Shown in pieces: positions 17,907-27,410 of a stretch of DNA of 64,000 nt. The position numbers were made by a program, and so were the translations under genes. The stretch is from CAYFFV01 sp964342695 (lineage in GTDB: Bacteria > Acidobacteriota > Vicinamibacteria > Vicinamibacterales > UBA8438). The notes under the pieces were generated by a model, which was not told where the DNA came from, ran no database searches, and saw only the letters and a list, made by a program, of their open reading frames with translations. The DNA is taken from NCBI GenBank assembly GCA_964342695.1, contig CAYFFV010000003.1, positions 54,556 through 118,555 on the forward strand, written 5' to 3'. Numbering within the stretch: position 1 is the first letter of the stretch; every line of letters begins with the position of its first letter.

Positions 17907-18078
17907 GATCACTCCTTAAATTATTGAGAAGCCTCTTAACATATCTTAAGGTGGTCACGAGTTTAGAGAAAGATTCTCGAAGAGCATAGGTTTAGAGTCT
18001 AAGAATTACCAAAGCTATAGTATTACGGTTACCTAAGTGTGGGAACGCGAGGTTCAACTAGAGTTTAAGGAGAGCCAC

Positions 18079-19314
18079 ATGTACTGGCTTAAATGGGCAA
18101 GGCGATCGATTCGATTTGTTTCGCTTTTTCAATTTTTAATCATCATAAGTGTTATGTGCGGTTTTTCCGTGTTGGTGTGTGCCGAGCAGACAGATAATCC
18201 TTCTCTTCCGGCCCTCGATTTACCGGATGAACCTGTTGTCGTTGACACCGCTGAGATGCAGATCCGGGTCGAAATTATTACAGAGAAACTTTCCCACCCC
18301 TGGGGCTTAGCTTTTCTTCCGGATGGTGGCATTTTGGTCACGGAGCGCGATGGACGGCTTCGGCTTGTTCGGGGAGATCGATTGAGCGACGAGGTCATTA
18401 AAGGACTTCCACAAGTACATGCTGTCGGCGTTGCGGGTTTAATGGACATCGCGTTACACCCTTTGTTTAGGGAAAACCGCTGGTTGTATTTCACCTACTC
18501 AAAACCAGAAGCTGATGAAGTACGAGTTGCACTTGCACGCGGGCGTTTAAAGGGCCTGAGGTTGTCGAATGTCGAAGATCTGTTTCTCTCGGATATTCTC
18601 GGAGGGAGTGGAGCGGCGGCTTCACGGATTGTGTTCGGGAAGGATGGCAGTCTATATATGACGGTGGGTGGTGCGTTTGGTGAAGAATTTGGTAAACGTG
18701 CCCAAGATTTGACAGATACCGTTGGCAAGGTGATCCGCCTAAATGCTGATGGCAGTATCCCCGAGGACAATCCTTTTGTGGATCAAGATAATAGCAAGCC
18801 TGAAATATATTCGCTGGGGCATCGTAATCAACTTGGTTTGGCTGTTCATCCTGAAACGGGTGAGGTCTGGGCGAACGAAAATGGACCTCTTGGTGGCGAT
18901 GAAATTAATGTCATTACTGCTGGTGGAAATTATGGATGGCCGCTCGTTTCTTATAGTCGGTACTATTCTGGACCAAGAGTCGCTGCGAGGTCTTGGCAAC
19001 AGGGAATCGAAGAGCCAGAAATAGTGTGGCTGCCGTCGATCGCACCTTCGGGGATGACGTTTGTCACGAGCGATCTGTTTCCGAAGTGGAAAAATAATAT
19101 TTTTGTCGGTTCTTTGAGAACTGGAATGATTAGGAACACGGGACATTTAGAGCGCATAGTTTTAAATGATGATGGTCAAGAGCAGCATCGCGAATGGATT
19201 CTTTCTGAATTTCGACAACGGATTAGAGATGTTCGACAGGGACCGGACGGATTATTGTATGTATTAACAGATGCAGATGATGCGGCTCTGCTGAAACTTA
19301 GTCCAGCTCAATAG
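18079..19314 (+). CDS. PQQ-dependent sugar dehydrogenase (GSDH family), copy 1
   Basis: A 412-residue exported beta-propeller oxidase. ATG 18079 is chosen for AAGGAG six bases upstream; the open frame extends to 18037. A hydrophobic leader ends near CAEQ. Family hallmarks are HPWGLAFLPDGGILVTERDGR, GLMDIALHPLF, GHRNQLGLAVHPETG and ENGPLGGDEIN, then GGNYGWP. These match soluble aldose/sorbosone dehydrogenases of the Asd/YliI type, which oxidise sugars in the periplasm using PQQ. No PQQ biosynthesis gene lies in the window. The downstream gene, 17 bases away, is a paralogue. Confidence 0.88.
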   Translation: MYWLKWARRSIRFVSLFQFLIIISVMCGFSVLVCAEQTDNPSLPALDLPDEPVVVDTAEMQIRVEIITEKLSHPWGLAFLPDGGILVTERDGRLRLVRGDRLSDEVIKGLPQVHAVGVAGLMDIALHPLFRENRWLYFTYSKPEADEVRVALARGRLKGLRLSNVEDLFLSDILGGSGAAASRIVFGKDGSLYMTVGGAFGEEFGKRAQDLTDTVGKVIRLNADGSIPEDNPFVDQDNSKPEIYSLGHRNQLGLAVHPETGEVWANENGPLGGDEINVITAGGNYGWPLVSYSRYYSGPRVAARSWQQGIEEPEIVWLPSIAPSGMTFVTSDLFPKWKNNIFVGSLRTGMIRNTGHLERIVLNDDGQEQHREWILSEFRQRIRDVRQGPDGLLYVLTDADDAALLKLSPAQ

Positions 19315-19331
19315 ATAGTATGGAGGTTTGG

Positions 19332-20573
19332 ATGAAAACCTTTCTGGCTTGCTTAATGTTTGGCGTGACGTTTCTGTCGCTGGCGATCGATGCGCAACGC
19401 CCCATAGGATTGTCTGCCGAACCTCAAGTGTTCAATGCGGACGGACAAATGATTCGCGTGGTAGCAATCGAAGGTTTGGTGCGGCCGTGGGCACTAGCAA
19501 ATCTTCCGAATGGCGATATTTTAGTTACTGAAAGAGAAGGGCGACTGCGGATTATTAGAGGTGACGTTCTGGATCCGGAACCGATTACAGGGTTGCCAAT
19601 TATTAATACAGGAGCTGTGAATTCAGGCTTAATGGATATTGCTTTACATCCAGACTATGCATCGAATCAGCTTGTTTATTTCACCTATTCGAAACCTATG
19701 GAAGGGAATCCTCACGAGGATTTTGAAGGGGAACGCGATGCGGCAACCTGCACTTTGGCACGCGGGCGTTTTGATGGTGGACATCAACTTCTCGAGGTTG
19801 AAGATGTTTTCGTTGCAGACGCGTGGTCGCAAGGTACTTCCGGTGCCAGAATTGCATTTAGTCGAGATGGAAAAATCATTATGAGTGTCGGTATGCCGAC
19901 ACGACACAAAATTGGCACAGCTGACGATGCGCAGAATCCAGCTAACCATGCTGGAAAAATTCTACGACTTAATGATGACGGTAGCGTGCCGCATGATAAT
20001 CCCTTTGTTGGTTACGATGAGTATCGGCCTGAGATTTATGCGTTAGGCATTCGAAATGCTCTTGGCCTATTTGTGCACCCAGAAACTGGTGAAATTTGGG
20101 AAACTGAAAATGGTCCTATGGGAGGCGATGAACTTAATATCATTAGGCCTGGTCGTAATTACGGATGGCCCATCATCTCGTACGGTACCGACTATACAGG
20201 CAACAAACTTGGTGGACTATCTGGGACAACGTCGGAACAGACGTGGGCACCAGGTATGGAGGAGCCGTTCATGTTCTGGATGCCATCACCAGCGTTAACT
20301 GGTCTCATTATTTATACCGGCGACAAATTTCCTAGGTGGAAAGACCAAGTGTTTATCGGGGCGCTGGGTGGTGCAAATTTAGGATCTCGACAATTACATC
20401 GGATTGTTTTGAATACGGATGGAGAAGTACAACGACGAGGTAACAATACGCTGCTAGGAGAGTTAAAACAGCGAATTCGTGACGTACGACAAGGACCAGA
20501 TGGTTTACTTTATCTCACTACAGATGAGCCGGATGGCGCTGTTCTACGGATTGAACCGGTCGCTGTCGACTGA
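19332..20573 (+). CDS. PQQ-dependent sugar dehydrogenase (GSDH family), copy 2
   Basis: A 413-residue paralogue of the gene just upstream. ATG 19332 is preferred over ATG 19320 because GGAGG (19322-19326) is five bases before it, giving a standard signal peptide MKTFLACLMFGVTF ending near IDAQ. It keeps RPWALANLPNGDILVTEREGR, GLMDIALHPDY, GIRNALGLFVHPETG and ENGPMGGDELN. An extra segment (about residues 120-140, EGERDAATCTLARG) and differences in the GxRN loop suggest a different substrate. It is almost certainly co-transcribed with copy 1, and the pair looks like a tandem duplication. Confidence 0.88.
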   Translation: MKTFLACLMFGVTFLSLAIDAQRPIGLSAEPQVFNADGQMIRVVAIEGLVRPWALANLPNGDILVTEREGRLRIIRGDVLDPEPITGLPIINTGAVNSGLMDIALHPDYASNQLVYFTYSKPMEGNPHEDFEGERDAATCTLARGRFDGGHQLLEVEDVFVADAWSQGTSGARIAFSRDGKIIMSVGMPTRHKIGTADDAQNPANHAGKILRLNDDGSVPHDNPFVGYDEYRPEIYALGIRNALGLFVHPETGEIWETENGPMGGDELNIIRPGRNYGWPIISYGTDYTGNKLGGLSGTTSEQTWAPGMEEPFMFWMPSPALTGLIIYTGDKFPRWKDQVFIGALGGANLGSRQLHRIVLNTDGEVQRRGNNTLLGELKQRIRDVRQGPDGLLYLTTDEPDGAVLRIEPVAVD

Positions 20574-20631
20574 TACGCAGGAAATAAAACAGGAAAAAAT
20601 TTTTCCGGGATAAATCATAGGAGACGCAAAC

Positions 20632-22062
20632 ATGGAGCGTTGTTTTGCAAAGATTACGGTTACTGTGTGGTTCACGGCCTGTGTTGTAACAGCTCAGTTG
20701 ATTGCGGGTGAAACAAAAAACTGGCCAGCGTTTCGAGGTGAGAAAGCACGGGCAGTTGTTGAGGATGATCAGCGTTTACCGATGACCTGGAGCACAACGG
20801 ACAATGTTGTGTGGAAGGCTCCTGTCGAAGGGTTGGGTTGGTCTTCGCCGATTGTCTGGGACGATCTCATTTTTCTGACGACCGTTGCTTCGGAAGGTGA
20901 AACCGCTGAGCCACGCATGGGGCTTTATTTTCCTTTTGGCACGCCTAGATCTGATCCGGGGCTTCCAGCACCTAAGGAAGGTGAACGTATGGAGCAGTCA
21001 GCGGATGTTCATTCTTGGCTAGTTTATGCGTTTGATATCAATACGGGTGCTGTGGTTTGGAAAACGGAGGTGCATCAAGGTGTGCCAGGATTTGATCGCC
21101 ACCTCAAGAATTCGTACGCCTCTGAAACCCCGGTAACTGACGGACACAGGATTTATGCATACTTTGGAAACGTCGGTGTTTTTGCGCTTGATATGACAGG
21201 TTCGGTGGTATGGGAACGGCGTGTCGAAATCAGTAGTACACGAATGGGATGGGGAACAGCGTCGTCTCCTGTGCTCTTCGAAGATCAATTATTTGTTGTA
21301 AATGATAACGATGATCAGTCGTATGTCCTTGCGCTGGATGCCGCAACGGGAGATGAAAACTGGCGTGTTAACCGAGAAGAGGGCACCAATTGGGCTACGC
21401 CGTTTGTGTGGCAGAATCAGTTACGAACGGAATTGGTGACTGTTGGCACTGGTGAAGTGCGTTCTTATGCTCTTGATGGAAGTCTGCTCTGGAATTTTAA
21501 AGGTCTAAATTCAATTACGATTCCACAGCCTTTTAGTGAGCACGGCATGCTTTATGTAACTTCTGGTTATCTTGGGGATGAAATAAAACCTGTATATGCT
21601 ATTCGTCCTGGGGCTTTTGGGGATATCACCCTAGTGGATGGTCAGAACAGCAATGATTATATTGTCTGGTATGCTGATTCTGCGGGTCCATACCACCCGA
21701 CGCCTTTGGTCTATGGAGATTATTATTTTACGCTCTTAGATCGTGGGTTTTTTACCGTGCACGATGCACTGACGGGTGAAGAATTGTATTTCACAGAACA
21801 ACAAATCCAGAACAATGAAGTGCGTCGTCGCGTTGCTCGTGGCGCCAGTGGTTTTACGGCTTCTCCGTGGGCTTATAACGGAAAGATTTTTGTGATGAGC
21901 GAAGACGGTGACACATACGTTCTGGATACCACTGATAATTTTAGATTGGTTGGAACCAATTCGTTGGACGAAGTAGCGATGTCAAGCCCAGCCATCGTCC
22001 GAGGGAGTCTGTTTATTAGAACACGGTCACACTTGTGGCGACTAAGCGATGCTGCCAGATAG
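20632..22062 (+). CDS. PQQ-like beta-propeller repeat protein 1
   Basis: A 476-residue exported protein with AGGAG eight bases before ATG. The signal peptide is followed by NWPAFRGEKA, the WPxxRG motif that opens this large secreted propeller family. Repeated blade motifs include VYAFDINTGAVVWKTEVH, VFALDMTGSVVWERR, VLALDAATGDENWR and YVLDTTDNF. Relatives are annotated as PQQ-binding-like or BamB-like, but true PQQ binding is not shown. It follows the two sugar dehydrogenases by 58 bases and is one of three such paralogues within 8 kb. Confidence 0.83.
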   Translation: MERCFAKITVTVWFTACVVTAQLIAGETKNWPAFRGEKARAVVEDDQRLPMTWSTTDNVVWKAPVEGLGWSSPIVWDDLIFLTTVASEGETAEPRMGLYFPFGTPRSDPGLPAPKEGERMEQSADVHSWLVYAFDINTGAVVWKTEVHQGVPGFDRHLKNSYASETPVTDGHRIYAYFGNVGVFALDMTGSVVWERRVEISSTRMGWGTASSPVLFEDQLFVVNDNDDQSYVLALDAATGDENWRVNREEGTNWATPFVWQNQLRTELVTVGTGEVRSYALDGSLLWNFKGLNSITIPQPFSEHGMLYVTSGYLGDEIKPVYAIRPGAFGDITLVDGQNSNDYIVWYADSAGPYHPTPLVYGDYYFTLLDRGFFTVHDALTGEELYFTEQQIQNNEVRRRVARGASGFTASPWAYNGKIFVMSEDGDTYVLDTTDNFRLVGTNSLDEVAMSSPAIVRGSLFIRTRSHLWRLSDAAR

Positions 22063-22137
22063 TGGCAGAGCACCGTTAGCCTGCCGGCAAGACTTTTTCT
22101 AACATGTAATTAAGTACTAGGTATACACTCCACGACT

Positions 22138-23043
22138 ATGAGTTATTTCGATCGTTGGGTACAGCACCCACAGACTGTTTGGTTACGTAAAGCGCTCTTT
22201 CAAGTTCACTTATGGTCCGGTATTGGCGTCGGTTTGTATTTGGTCGTCATTAGCGTGACGGGAAGCATTTTAGTTTTTCGTAGTGAACTCAGACAAACGT
22301 TTATGCCGCAACCGGTGTTTGTTGAGGCAGTTGGGGAGCGCATGGATTCTGACCAAATTCTTGTCGCTGCCGAACGGGTTTACCCAGATGGTGATGTCTC
22401 CATTTTTGCTGAACGCGACATCCCGACACAGGCAGTCACGATTTCGGTCAACCGAGAGGGTGAAGTTCAACAAATGTTGCTTGATCCTTTTACCGGAGCT
22501 GATTTAGGTCATGCCATGCCTGCTGGGTGGCGAGCGACCACTTGGTTGTTGGATCTTCACGACAATTTACTTTCCGGGGAGACGGGCCGAAAATTTAATG
22601 GGTTTGGTGCGATCTTAATGACCTTGCTTAGTGTGACGGGGATCATCATCTGGTGGCCTGGCGCTGAAACATGGCGGCGGAGTCTTACAGTCGATTTTCG
22701 TGCTAATTGGCGACGTTTAAATTGGACTCTCCATAGTGCGATTGGATTCTGGACCTTACTCTTTGTGTTTATGTGGGGCTTTACCGGAATCTATTTGTGC
22801 TTTCCCCAGGTTTTTACGGCGTTTGTAGATTACGTCGAGCCTTTTAACATGGAAACATTTGAGGACCGTGTAGGAGACGCAGTGTTGTACTGGTTGACAA
22901 GACTTCATTTTGGCCGGTTCTCTATGGCAACGAAGATCCTGTGGTCCATTCTTGGTCTGGTGCCCGTCGTTATGTTTGTAACCGGTTCGTTAATGTGGTG
23001 GAATCGGGTGATCAGACCTCGTGGAACTAGGGTGGCGCAATGA
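22138..23043 (+). CDS. PepSY-associated transmembrane protein
   Basis: A 301-residue inner-membrane protein with four hydrophobic segments and a periplasmic PepSY-type domain between the first and second. Conserved histidines lie in HLWSGIG, LLDLHDNLL, LHSAIGFW and LTRLHFGRF, the pattern seen in PepSY_TM proteins linked to iron-siderophore reduction and haem-like electron transfer. It ends in a basic tail. Its stop overlaps the start of the CMD-family gene by four bases (ATGA), so the two are translationally coupled. No siderophore receptor is nearby. A role in moving electrons across the membrane is an inference. Confidence 0.85.
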   Translation: MSYFDRWVQHPQTVWLRKALFQVHLWSGIGVGLYLVVISVTGSILVFRSELRQTFMPQPVFVEAVGERMDSDQILVAAERVYPDGDVSIFAERDIPTQAVTISVNREGEVQQMLLDPFTGADLGHAMPAGWRATTWLLDLHDNLLSGETGRKFNGFGAILMTLLSVTGIIIWWPGAETWRRSLTVDFRANWRRLNWTLHSAIGFWTLLFVFMWGFTGIYLCFPQVFTAFVDYVEPFNMETFEDRVGDAVLYWLTRLHFGRFSMATKILWSILGLVPVVMFVTGSLMWWNRVIRPRGTRVAQ

Positions 23044-24251
23044 TTACAGTGTCGAGATCTTTTCTCTTAGGCGCGCTCATTTTTGTTCAGAGTTCGGTCG
23101 TTATGGACGCGCAAGCCGTGCGAGGCGTGCCTGCTCTTCCAGGGACACAAACGGTTTCTCCCTTAACTGAAGCCAGAGTGTCTCCGTTGCCAAGTATCGA
23201 ATGGACGGACGAGCAACGGGTCGTGTCGGAACTCTATGCGCAAACCGGAGATCTGGGAAATGCCTTTAGTACGATGCTTCGTGTTCCGGAACTTGCTGAG
23301 GTCGTATATCCCTTTCTTAAGTACACTTCGTATGATTCGACACTTGACCCACGGCATCGTGAACTTCTTATACTGCGGGTTGCATGGTTAACCCAAAATG
23401 CCTATATCTGGGCGGATCATGCCCAAGTAGCGCAAGAAGTTGGTCTCGATTTAGCAGATATTTACCGCATTGCACTTGGGCCAGGTGCCGATTGGGATGA
23501 CGCATCTGAGAAACTCTTACTTCAATTTGCAGACGAGCTTTTTCGCAATTCTTCTGTGACGGATGCTACGTGGACAACGCTGTCAGAGAAATTTGATCTT
23601 TACAACATGATGGATGCTGTGATGACGGTTGCGGAATTTACGACTTTGTCGATGTTGTTTAATTCCCTTGGTGTACAACCAGATTCTAGCGCCACAAATC
23701 GACTTCCGTCCGACGTACCCTACAGCGTAGTTGTTCCCGATAGAGAACCCCCGCTTACCCGCCCGCGCATTGCACCTGAGGAAGGTGACAGTCTCAGAGT
23801 GGTACGTACCATCGCTCGACATCCTGAAGTTTTTCGAACGTGGGGGGGGAACACTAGTTTTGTGAATCGATTGTCTTCCCTGACTCCACATGACCGTGAG
23901 CTGCTTATTCTACGCATAGGATGGAACTGCCAAGCAGAATACGAGTGGGCGAAACATGTTGGAACAGTCGGACGAGCCCGTGATCATGGTTTAGAACCGC
24001 GATGGATTGCCGAAGGTCCGGAGTCACCTCGCTGGGAACCATGGCAAGTCCAGCTATTGACAGCGACCGACGAGTTATTCCGAGATGCGGTTATTTCTGA
24101 TAAGACCTGGAAAGAATTGTCGGAGTTGTATAACACTCATCAGATGATGAGTATCGTAATGACCGTTGGAACTTATCGTTTTGTTTCCATGGCCCTCAAT
24201 GCTTTTGGCGTGCAACTGTTGCCGGACGATGAACGATTTCCAGTATTTTAA
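23040..24251 (+). CDS. Exported carboxymuconolactone decarboxylase family protein with two CMD domains
   Basis: A 403-residue protein with a signal peptide and two CMD (AhpD-like fold) domains. Domain 1 spans about residues 65-215 (DPRHRELLILRVAWLTQNAYIWADH). Domain 2 spans about 250-395 (TPHDRELLILRIGWNCQAEYEWAKH). Both keep the H/D-RELLILR helix and the histidine of the motif, but neither has the CxxC pair of AhpD, so it resembles the decarboxylase branch rather than the peroxidase-linked branch. Export is unusual for this fold. It overlaps the PepSY gene by four bases. Confidence 0.85.
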   Translation: MITVSRSFLLGALIFVQSSVVMDAQAVRGVPALPGTQTVSPLTEARVSPLPSIEWTDEQRVVSELYAQTGDLGNAFSTMLRVPELAEVVYPFLKYTSYDSTLDPRHRELLILRVAWLTQNAYIWADHAQVAQEVGLDLADIYRIALGPGADWDDASEKLLLQFADELFRNSSVTDATWTTLSEKFDLYNMMDAVMTVAEFTTLSMLFNSLGVQPDSSATNRLPSDVPYSVVVPDREPPLTRPRIAPEEGDSLRVVRTIARHPEVFRTWGGNTSFVNRLSSLTPHDRELLILRIGWNCQAEYEWAKHVGTVGRARDHGLEPRWIAEGPESPRWEPWQVQLLTATDELFRDAVISDKTWKELSELYNTHQMMSIVMTVGTYRFVSMALNAFGVQLLPDDERFPVF

Positions 24252-24331
24252 ACAGTTTCTGCGTATCGCTTGACTGTGGTTGTGTCCACTGCTAGCTTGG
24301 CTAACTCAGAACCTTCACTTGGAGGGACGAC

Positions 24332-24820
24332 GTGGCATCTAATTGTAAGTTACTGGCGGGCTTAGTTCTTAGCATGCTCTTGATGATTTTCGGGACGGCA
24401 AGTGCGCAACTGGGAGCACCTTTTTCTGGAACACTCGAACCGATTAATGTTGGAGGGGGAGTGACGGGAACAGGGTTTCTGTATTCGGTGCTTGATTACT
24501 ATCCGGAAGGACCGAAGCTCATGGTCAACGGGACGTTCGAAGGAATGCGTTCCGCAGCTACGGTCGCACATCTTCATCGAGCTACAGTCGGGCCGGATGA
24601 TCCCGACGGGCCAACTCCTGGACCTAAGGTGTTTGATTTGGTTGTGTCTGCGGATGTCCATGGGACAGTAAACGGCAGTTTCTGGATTTCTGAAGACCAG
24701 GCAGAAGAATTAAAACAGGGTTGGTACTATGTGCAGGTTCATTCTAAGGATCAACCTGCCGGAGCTTTACGTGGGTGGTTGATACAAGGGTTTCTGCACA
24801 ATCCTGAAGATTCACCTTGA
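24332..24820 (+). CDS. Secreted CHRD domain protein
   Basis: A 162-residue protein starting at GTG 24332, with GGAGGG five bases upstream. A signal peptide ends near GTASA. The rest is one CHRD domain: HLHRATVG near the centre and WYYVQVHSKDQPAGALRGWL near the end, matching the family's VHS...P.GxIRGxL signature. CHRD domains were named from animal chordin; in bacteria they are secreted and their role is unclear. The gene overlaps or abuts the next propeller gene. Confidence 0.85.
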   Translation: MASNCKLLAGLVLSMLLMIFGTASAQLGAPFSGTLEPINVGGGVTGTGFLYSVLDYYPEGPKLMVNGTFEGMRSAATVAHLHRATVGPDDPDGPTPGPKVFDLVVSADVHGTVNGSFWISEDQAEELKQGWYYVQVHSKDQPAGALRGWLIQGFLHNPEDSP

Positions 24821-24834
24821 GGGTGGTGAACATC

Positions 24835-26169
24835 ATGACTCAGCAAGTATGTGTCTTATTTAAATTTAGTATTTGTATAGTTACTATTATTTTCCTGATC
24901 CCTTTTGAGGGATTAGCCCAGCAAGGGTCGGCTGAAGATTTCTGGCCTCAGTGGCGTGGCCCACATCAGAACGGAGTGTCACTGACGGCGACTCCTCCAG
25001 TGGAGTGGAGCGAAACCAATAATATTAAGTGGAAGACTGAAATTCCCGGTCTTGGTGCTGCAACGCCCGTAGTGTGGGGTGATCGTATATTTCTTTTGAG
25101 TGCTGTACCGGTCGGTGTCTCAAAAGAAGAGGAACACGAATATCGAGGTGCACTTCCAGAACGAGACATCCATCGCTATGTCGTGGTTGCTATTGATCGA
25201 CTCGACGGAGAGATTGTGTGGGAGCGTGTGGCAGGTGAGCAAAAGCCTCACGAGGCTACCCATGCGACGGCGGGTACCTATGCATCTAGTTCCGCCATTA
25301 CTGACGGTGAACATGTGGTTGCTTTCTTTGAATCGAACGGCTTGTACGTCTATGACATGCTAGGCAACCTTGTGTGGAATACTGATCTTGGTGACAAGCG
25401 CGTTCTTACAGAAGGTGGTGAGGGGACAACTCCGGCTCTTTACGGGAATACTCTTGTTTTAGTATGGGATCATAATGATCAATCGTTCATCGTTGCTTTC
25501 GACAAACGGACTGGTGAAGAGTTGTGGAAGACCGATCGAGACGAGTTGGATACATGGGCAACACCCATCATTGTTGATGACGGAAGACGCCCACAGGTCA
25601 TCACGAACGGATGGAGTCGTCTTCGGAGTTACGATCTTCAAACTGGTGAAGAGATTTGGTACACCACTGGCCTGACTCCCCTGACGATACCTTCTCCTGT
25701 TGCGGGTGATGGAATGGTTTACGCCATGAGTGGTTTCAACGGTGCTTTTCTTAAAGCAATCAGTTTAGTGGATGCCCGTGGTGATATTACTGGCACAGGA
25801 GCGATTGCATGGTCCCACAACCGAGACACTCCTTACGTGTCTTCCCCGTTACTGTACGACGGAGCTTTATATTTCACTAAGTATGTTCACGGCATTCTAT
25901 CGGTCTTTGATGCGAAAGAGGGCAAGGCACACTATGGTCCTCAGCGTGTGGAAGGTTTGCGTGGTGTTATGGCTTCTCCCGTCGGAGCCGACGGGAGAGT
26001 CTATTTAACTGGCCGTGATGGAACAACTGTCGTAATTCGCCACGGAACGACCTATGAGGTGTTAGCGACAAATAAACTCGATGATCAATTTAGTGCGTCG
26101 ATGGCGTTAGTAGGCGATCAGATTTATATGCGCGGCGATTCGTATCTGTACTGCATTTCTGAAAATTAG
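24835..26169 (+). CDS. PQQ-like beta-propeller repeat protein 2
   Basis: A 444-residue exported propeller. ATG 24835 is preferred, with GGTGG about eight bases upstream; the open frame begins at 24817 inside the CHRD gene, so the two are coupled. After the signal peptide comes FWPQWRGPHQNGVS, the canonical opening motif of this family. Blade motifs include VVAIDRLDGEIVWERV, IVAFDKRTGEELWKTD, YDLQTGEEIWYT and FDAKEGKAHYG. It has the same general design as the proteins at 20632 and 27411. Its function is unknown; the cofactor is not proven. Confidence 0.83.
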   Translation: MTQQVCVLFKFSICIVTIIFLIPFEGLAQQGSAEDFWPQWRGPHQNGVSLTATPPVEWSETNNIKWKTEIPGLGAATPVVWGDRIFLLSAVPVGVSKEEEHEYRGALPERDIHRYVVVAIDRLDGEIVWERVAGEQKPHEATHATAGTYASSSAITDGEHVVAFFESNGLYVYDMLGNLVWNTDLGDKRVLTEGGEGTTPALYGNTLVLVWDHNDQSFIVAFDKRTGEELWKTDRDELDTWATPIIVDDGRRPQVITNGWSRLRSYDLQTGEEIWYTTGLTPLTIPSPVAGDGMVYAMSGFNGAFLKAISLVDARGDITGTGAIAWSHNRDTPYVSSPLLYDGALYFTKYVHGILSVFDAKEGKAHYGPQRVEGLRGVMASPVGADGRVYLTGRDGTTVVIRHGTTYEVLATNKLDDQFSASMALVGDQIYMRGDSYLYCISEN

Positions 26170-26224
26170 AGCAGGACTTCCAAAGATTTCGCCAATTTAA
26201 ATATTTACGCCGATACTCCCATAT

Positions 26225-27232
26225 TTAATTGCTGATCCTCTCCCATGTGATTGAGGACTGCACTTCTTGCCCGTCAGTGGTTCTTGGCGGTGGTCGCAAA
26301 GTGAGGGTCGTATCTGTCAGTTCAAAGAATCGTTGTGCGTCGGTTCCAGCTTGTCCTGGATTAAGATTCCCAATACGGTGATGGATAAAATAGCTCTCCG
26401 GCTCGTTCACAGAAAATGGCCCAAAGTAGCTTCCATAGGTTTGTATGGCTTGGCGTGCTTCTTCGGGCGTGGGTGAGCCGCTGTAAACTGGTCGGTTCGG
26501 TCGTGATATGTGCACGGCCATATGACCGGATCGCATGTAACTGATGAATGCATTGTCCCATTGTTCTGTCGGAATAGAGGAACCGTCCGAGGTCACACGT
26601 TCGATTTTTGTAAACCGGTAAAATCCAAATAACCGACGATGGGTATCTGTCAATTCAGCTTCCGGTAGATCCGGTACTCGCTTCCATACGATGCGTCGCT
26701 TAATACCAGAGTCGTCTTCAGGGGGCATCAGAATTAGCTGGTCATCAATAAATTCGTAAAAGCGTTGGTTGTCATTAGCTGAATCTGGTGGTCGCACGTT
26801 CCCCTGTAAATGATGTGTCAGAAAGCCCTCGGCTTCGTTCACAGTGTAAGTACCAAAGTAAGAGGTGTAAGTTCCTAGGGCTCCTACCGCTTCTTCCCCA
26901 CTTGGTGTGGCTGTTGCGTATGCTGGACGTTCGGGTGGCATAATCACGACACCCATATAACCCGCTGGGTCGTACATAATGTATCCAACTTCCCCTGCGG
27001 CCCCCGGCGATGGAGCTTCGGGCAAGGGAAGGATGCTGCCATCAGCTGCAATGCGTTCTCTTCTCACCAACTCCCAATTTCCAACAAATTGTAATCTTGG
27101 ATCCGGAGAAACCTCTTCAATGGGTGCGGCGTCTATGTTTTCCGATATAGATGATTCTTGTTCCGCTTCAGAACAGGCAGTTACGAAAAGGGTCGGTGCG
27201 AGAATCAGCAGAAAAAAATATTTTTTTATCAT
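26225..27232 (-). CDS. Lipoprotein with two lipocalin-like domains
   Basis: A 335-residue lipoprotein starting at ATG 27232, with GGAGGA about three to four bases upstream (the frame extends to 27244). The leader MIKKYFFLLILAPTLF is followed by VTAC, a lipobox. Two related domains follow: residues about 50-165 (FVGNWELVRRERIAADGS, TYTSYFGTYTVNE) and about 185-330 (LFGFYRFTKIERVTSDGS, TYGSYFGPFSVNE). Both match the Lipocalin_5-like pattern and clearly arose by internal duplication. It is the only minus-strand gene in the 18-32 kb run. Ligand unknown. Confidence 0.78.
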   Translation of the reverse strand: MIKKYFFLLILAPTLFVTACSEAEQESSISENIDAAPIEEVSPDPRLQFVGNWELVRRERIAADGSILPLPEAPSPGAAGEVGYIMYDPAGYMGVVIMPPERPAYATATPSGEEAVGALGTYTSYFGTYTVNEAEGFLTHHLQGNVRPPDSANDNQRFYEFIDDQLILMPPEDDSGIKRRIVWKRVPDLPEAELTDTHRRLFGFYRFTKIERVTSDGSSIPTEQWDNAFISYMRSGHMAVHISRPNRPVYSGSPTPEEARQAIQTYGSYFGPFSVNEPESYFIHHRIGNLNPGQAGTDAQRFFELTDTTLTLRPPPRTTDGQEVQSSITWERISN

Positions 27233-27410
27233 TATCTCCTCCATAACTTAGTGCCCGAATACCGCTCACAGCATTGCCTTGTGTGGCGTTCAAATCGAGA
27301 AATTACCGAGAGCGAAGCATTAAAACAATAGACTTATGCAGCTTTTCCAAGTATTCGTGTTGCAGTTCAGCATAGACTAAAGGTGCATTGATAGGAAGGG
27401 AGTTCGAAAA

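Noticed and set aside
20591..20606. AGGAAAAAATTTTTCC palindrome before propeller 1
   Set aside because: It has no loop and no T run after it; too simple to call a terminator or operator.
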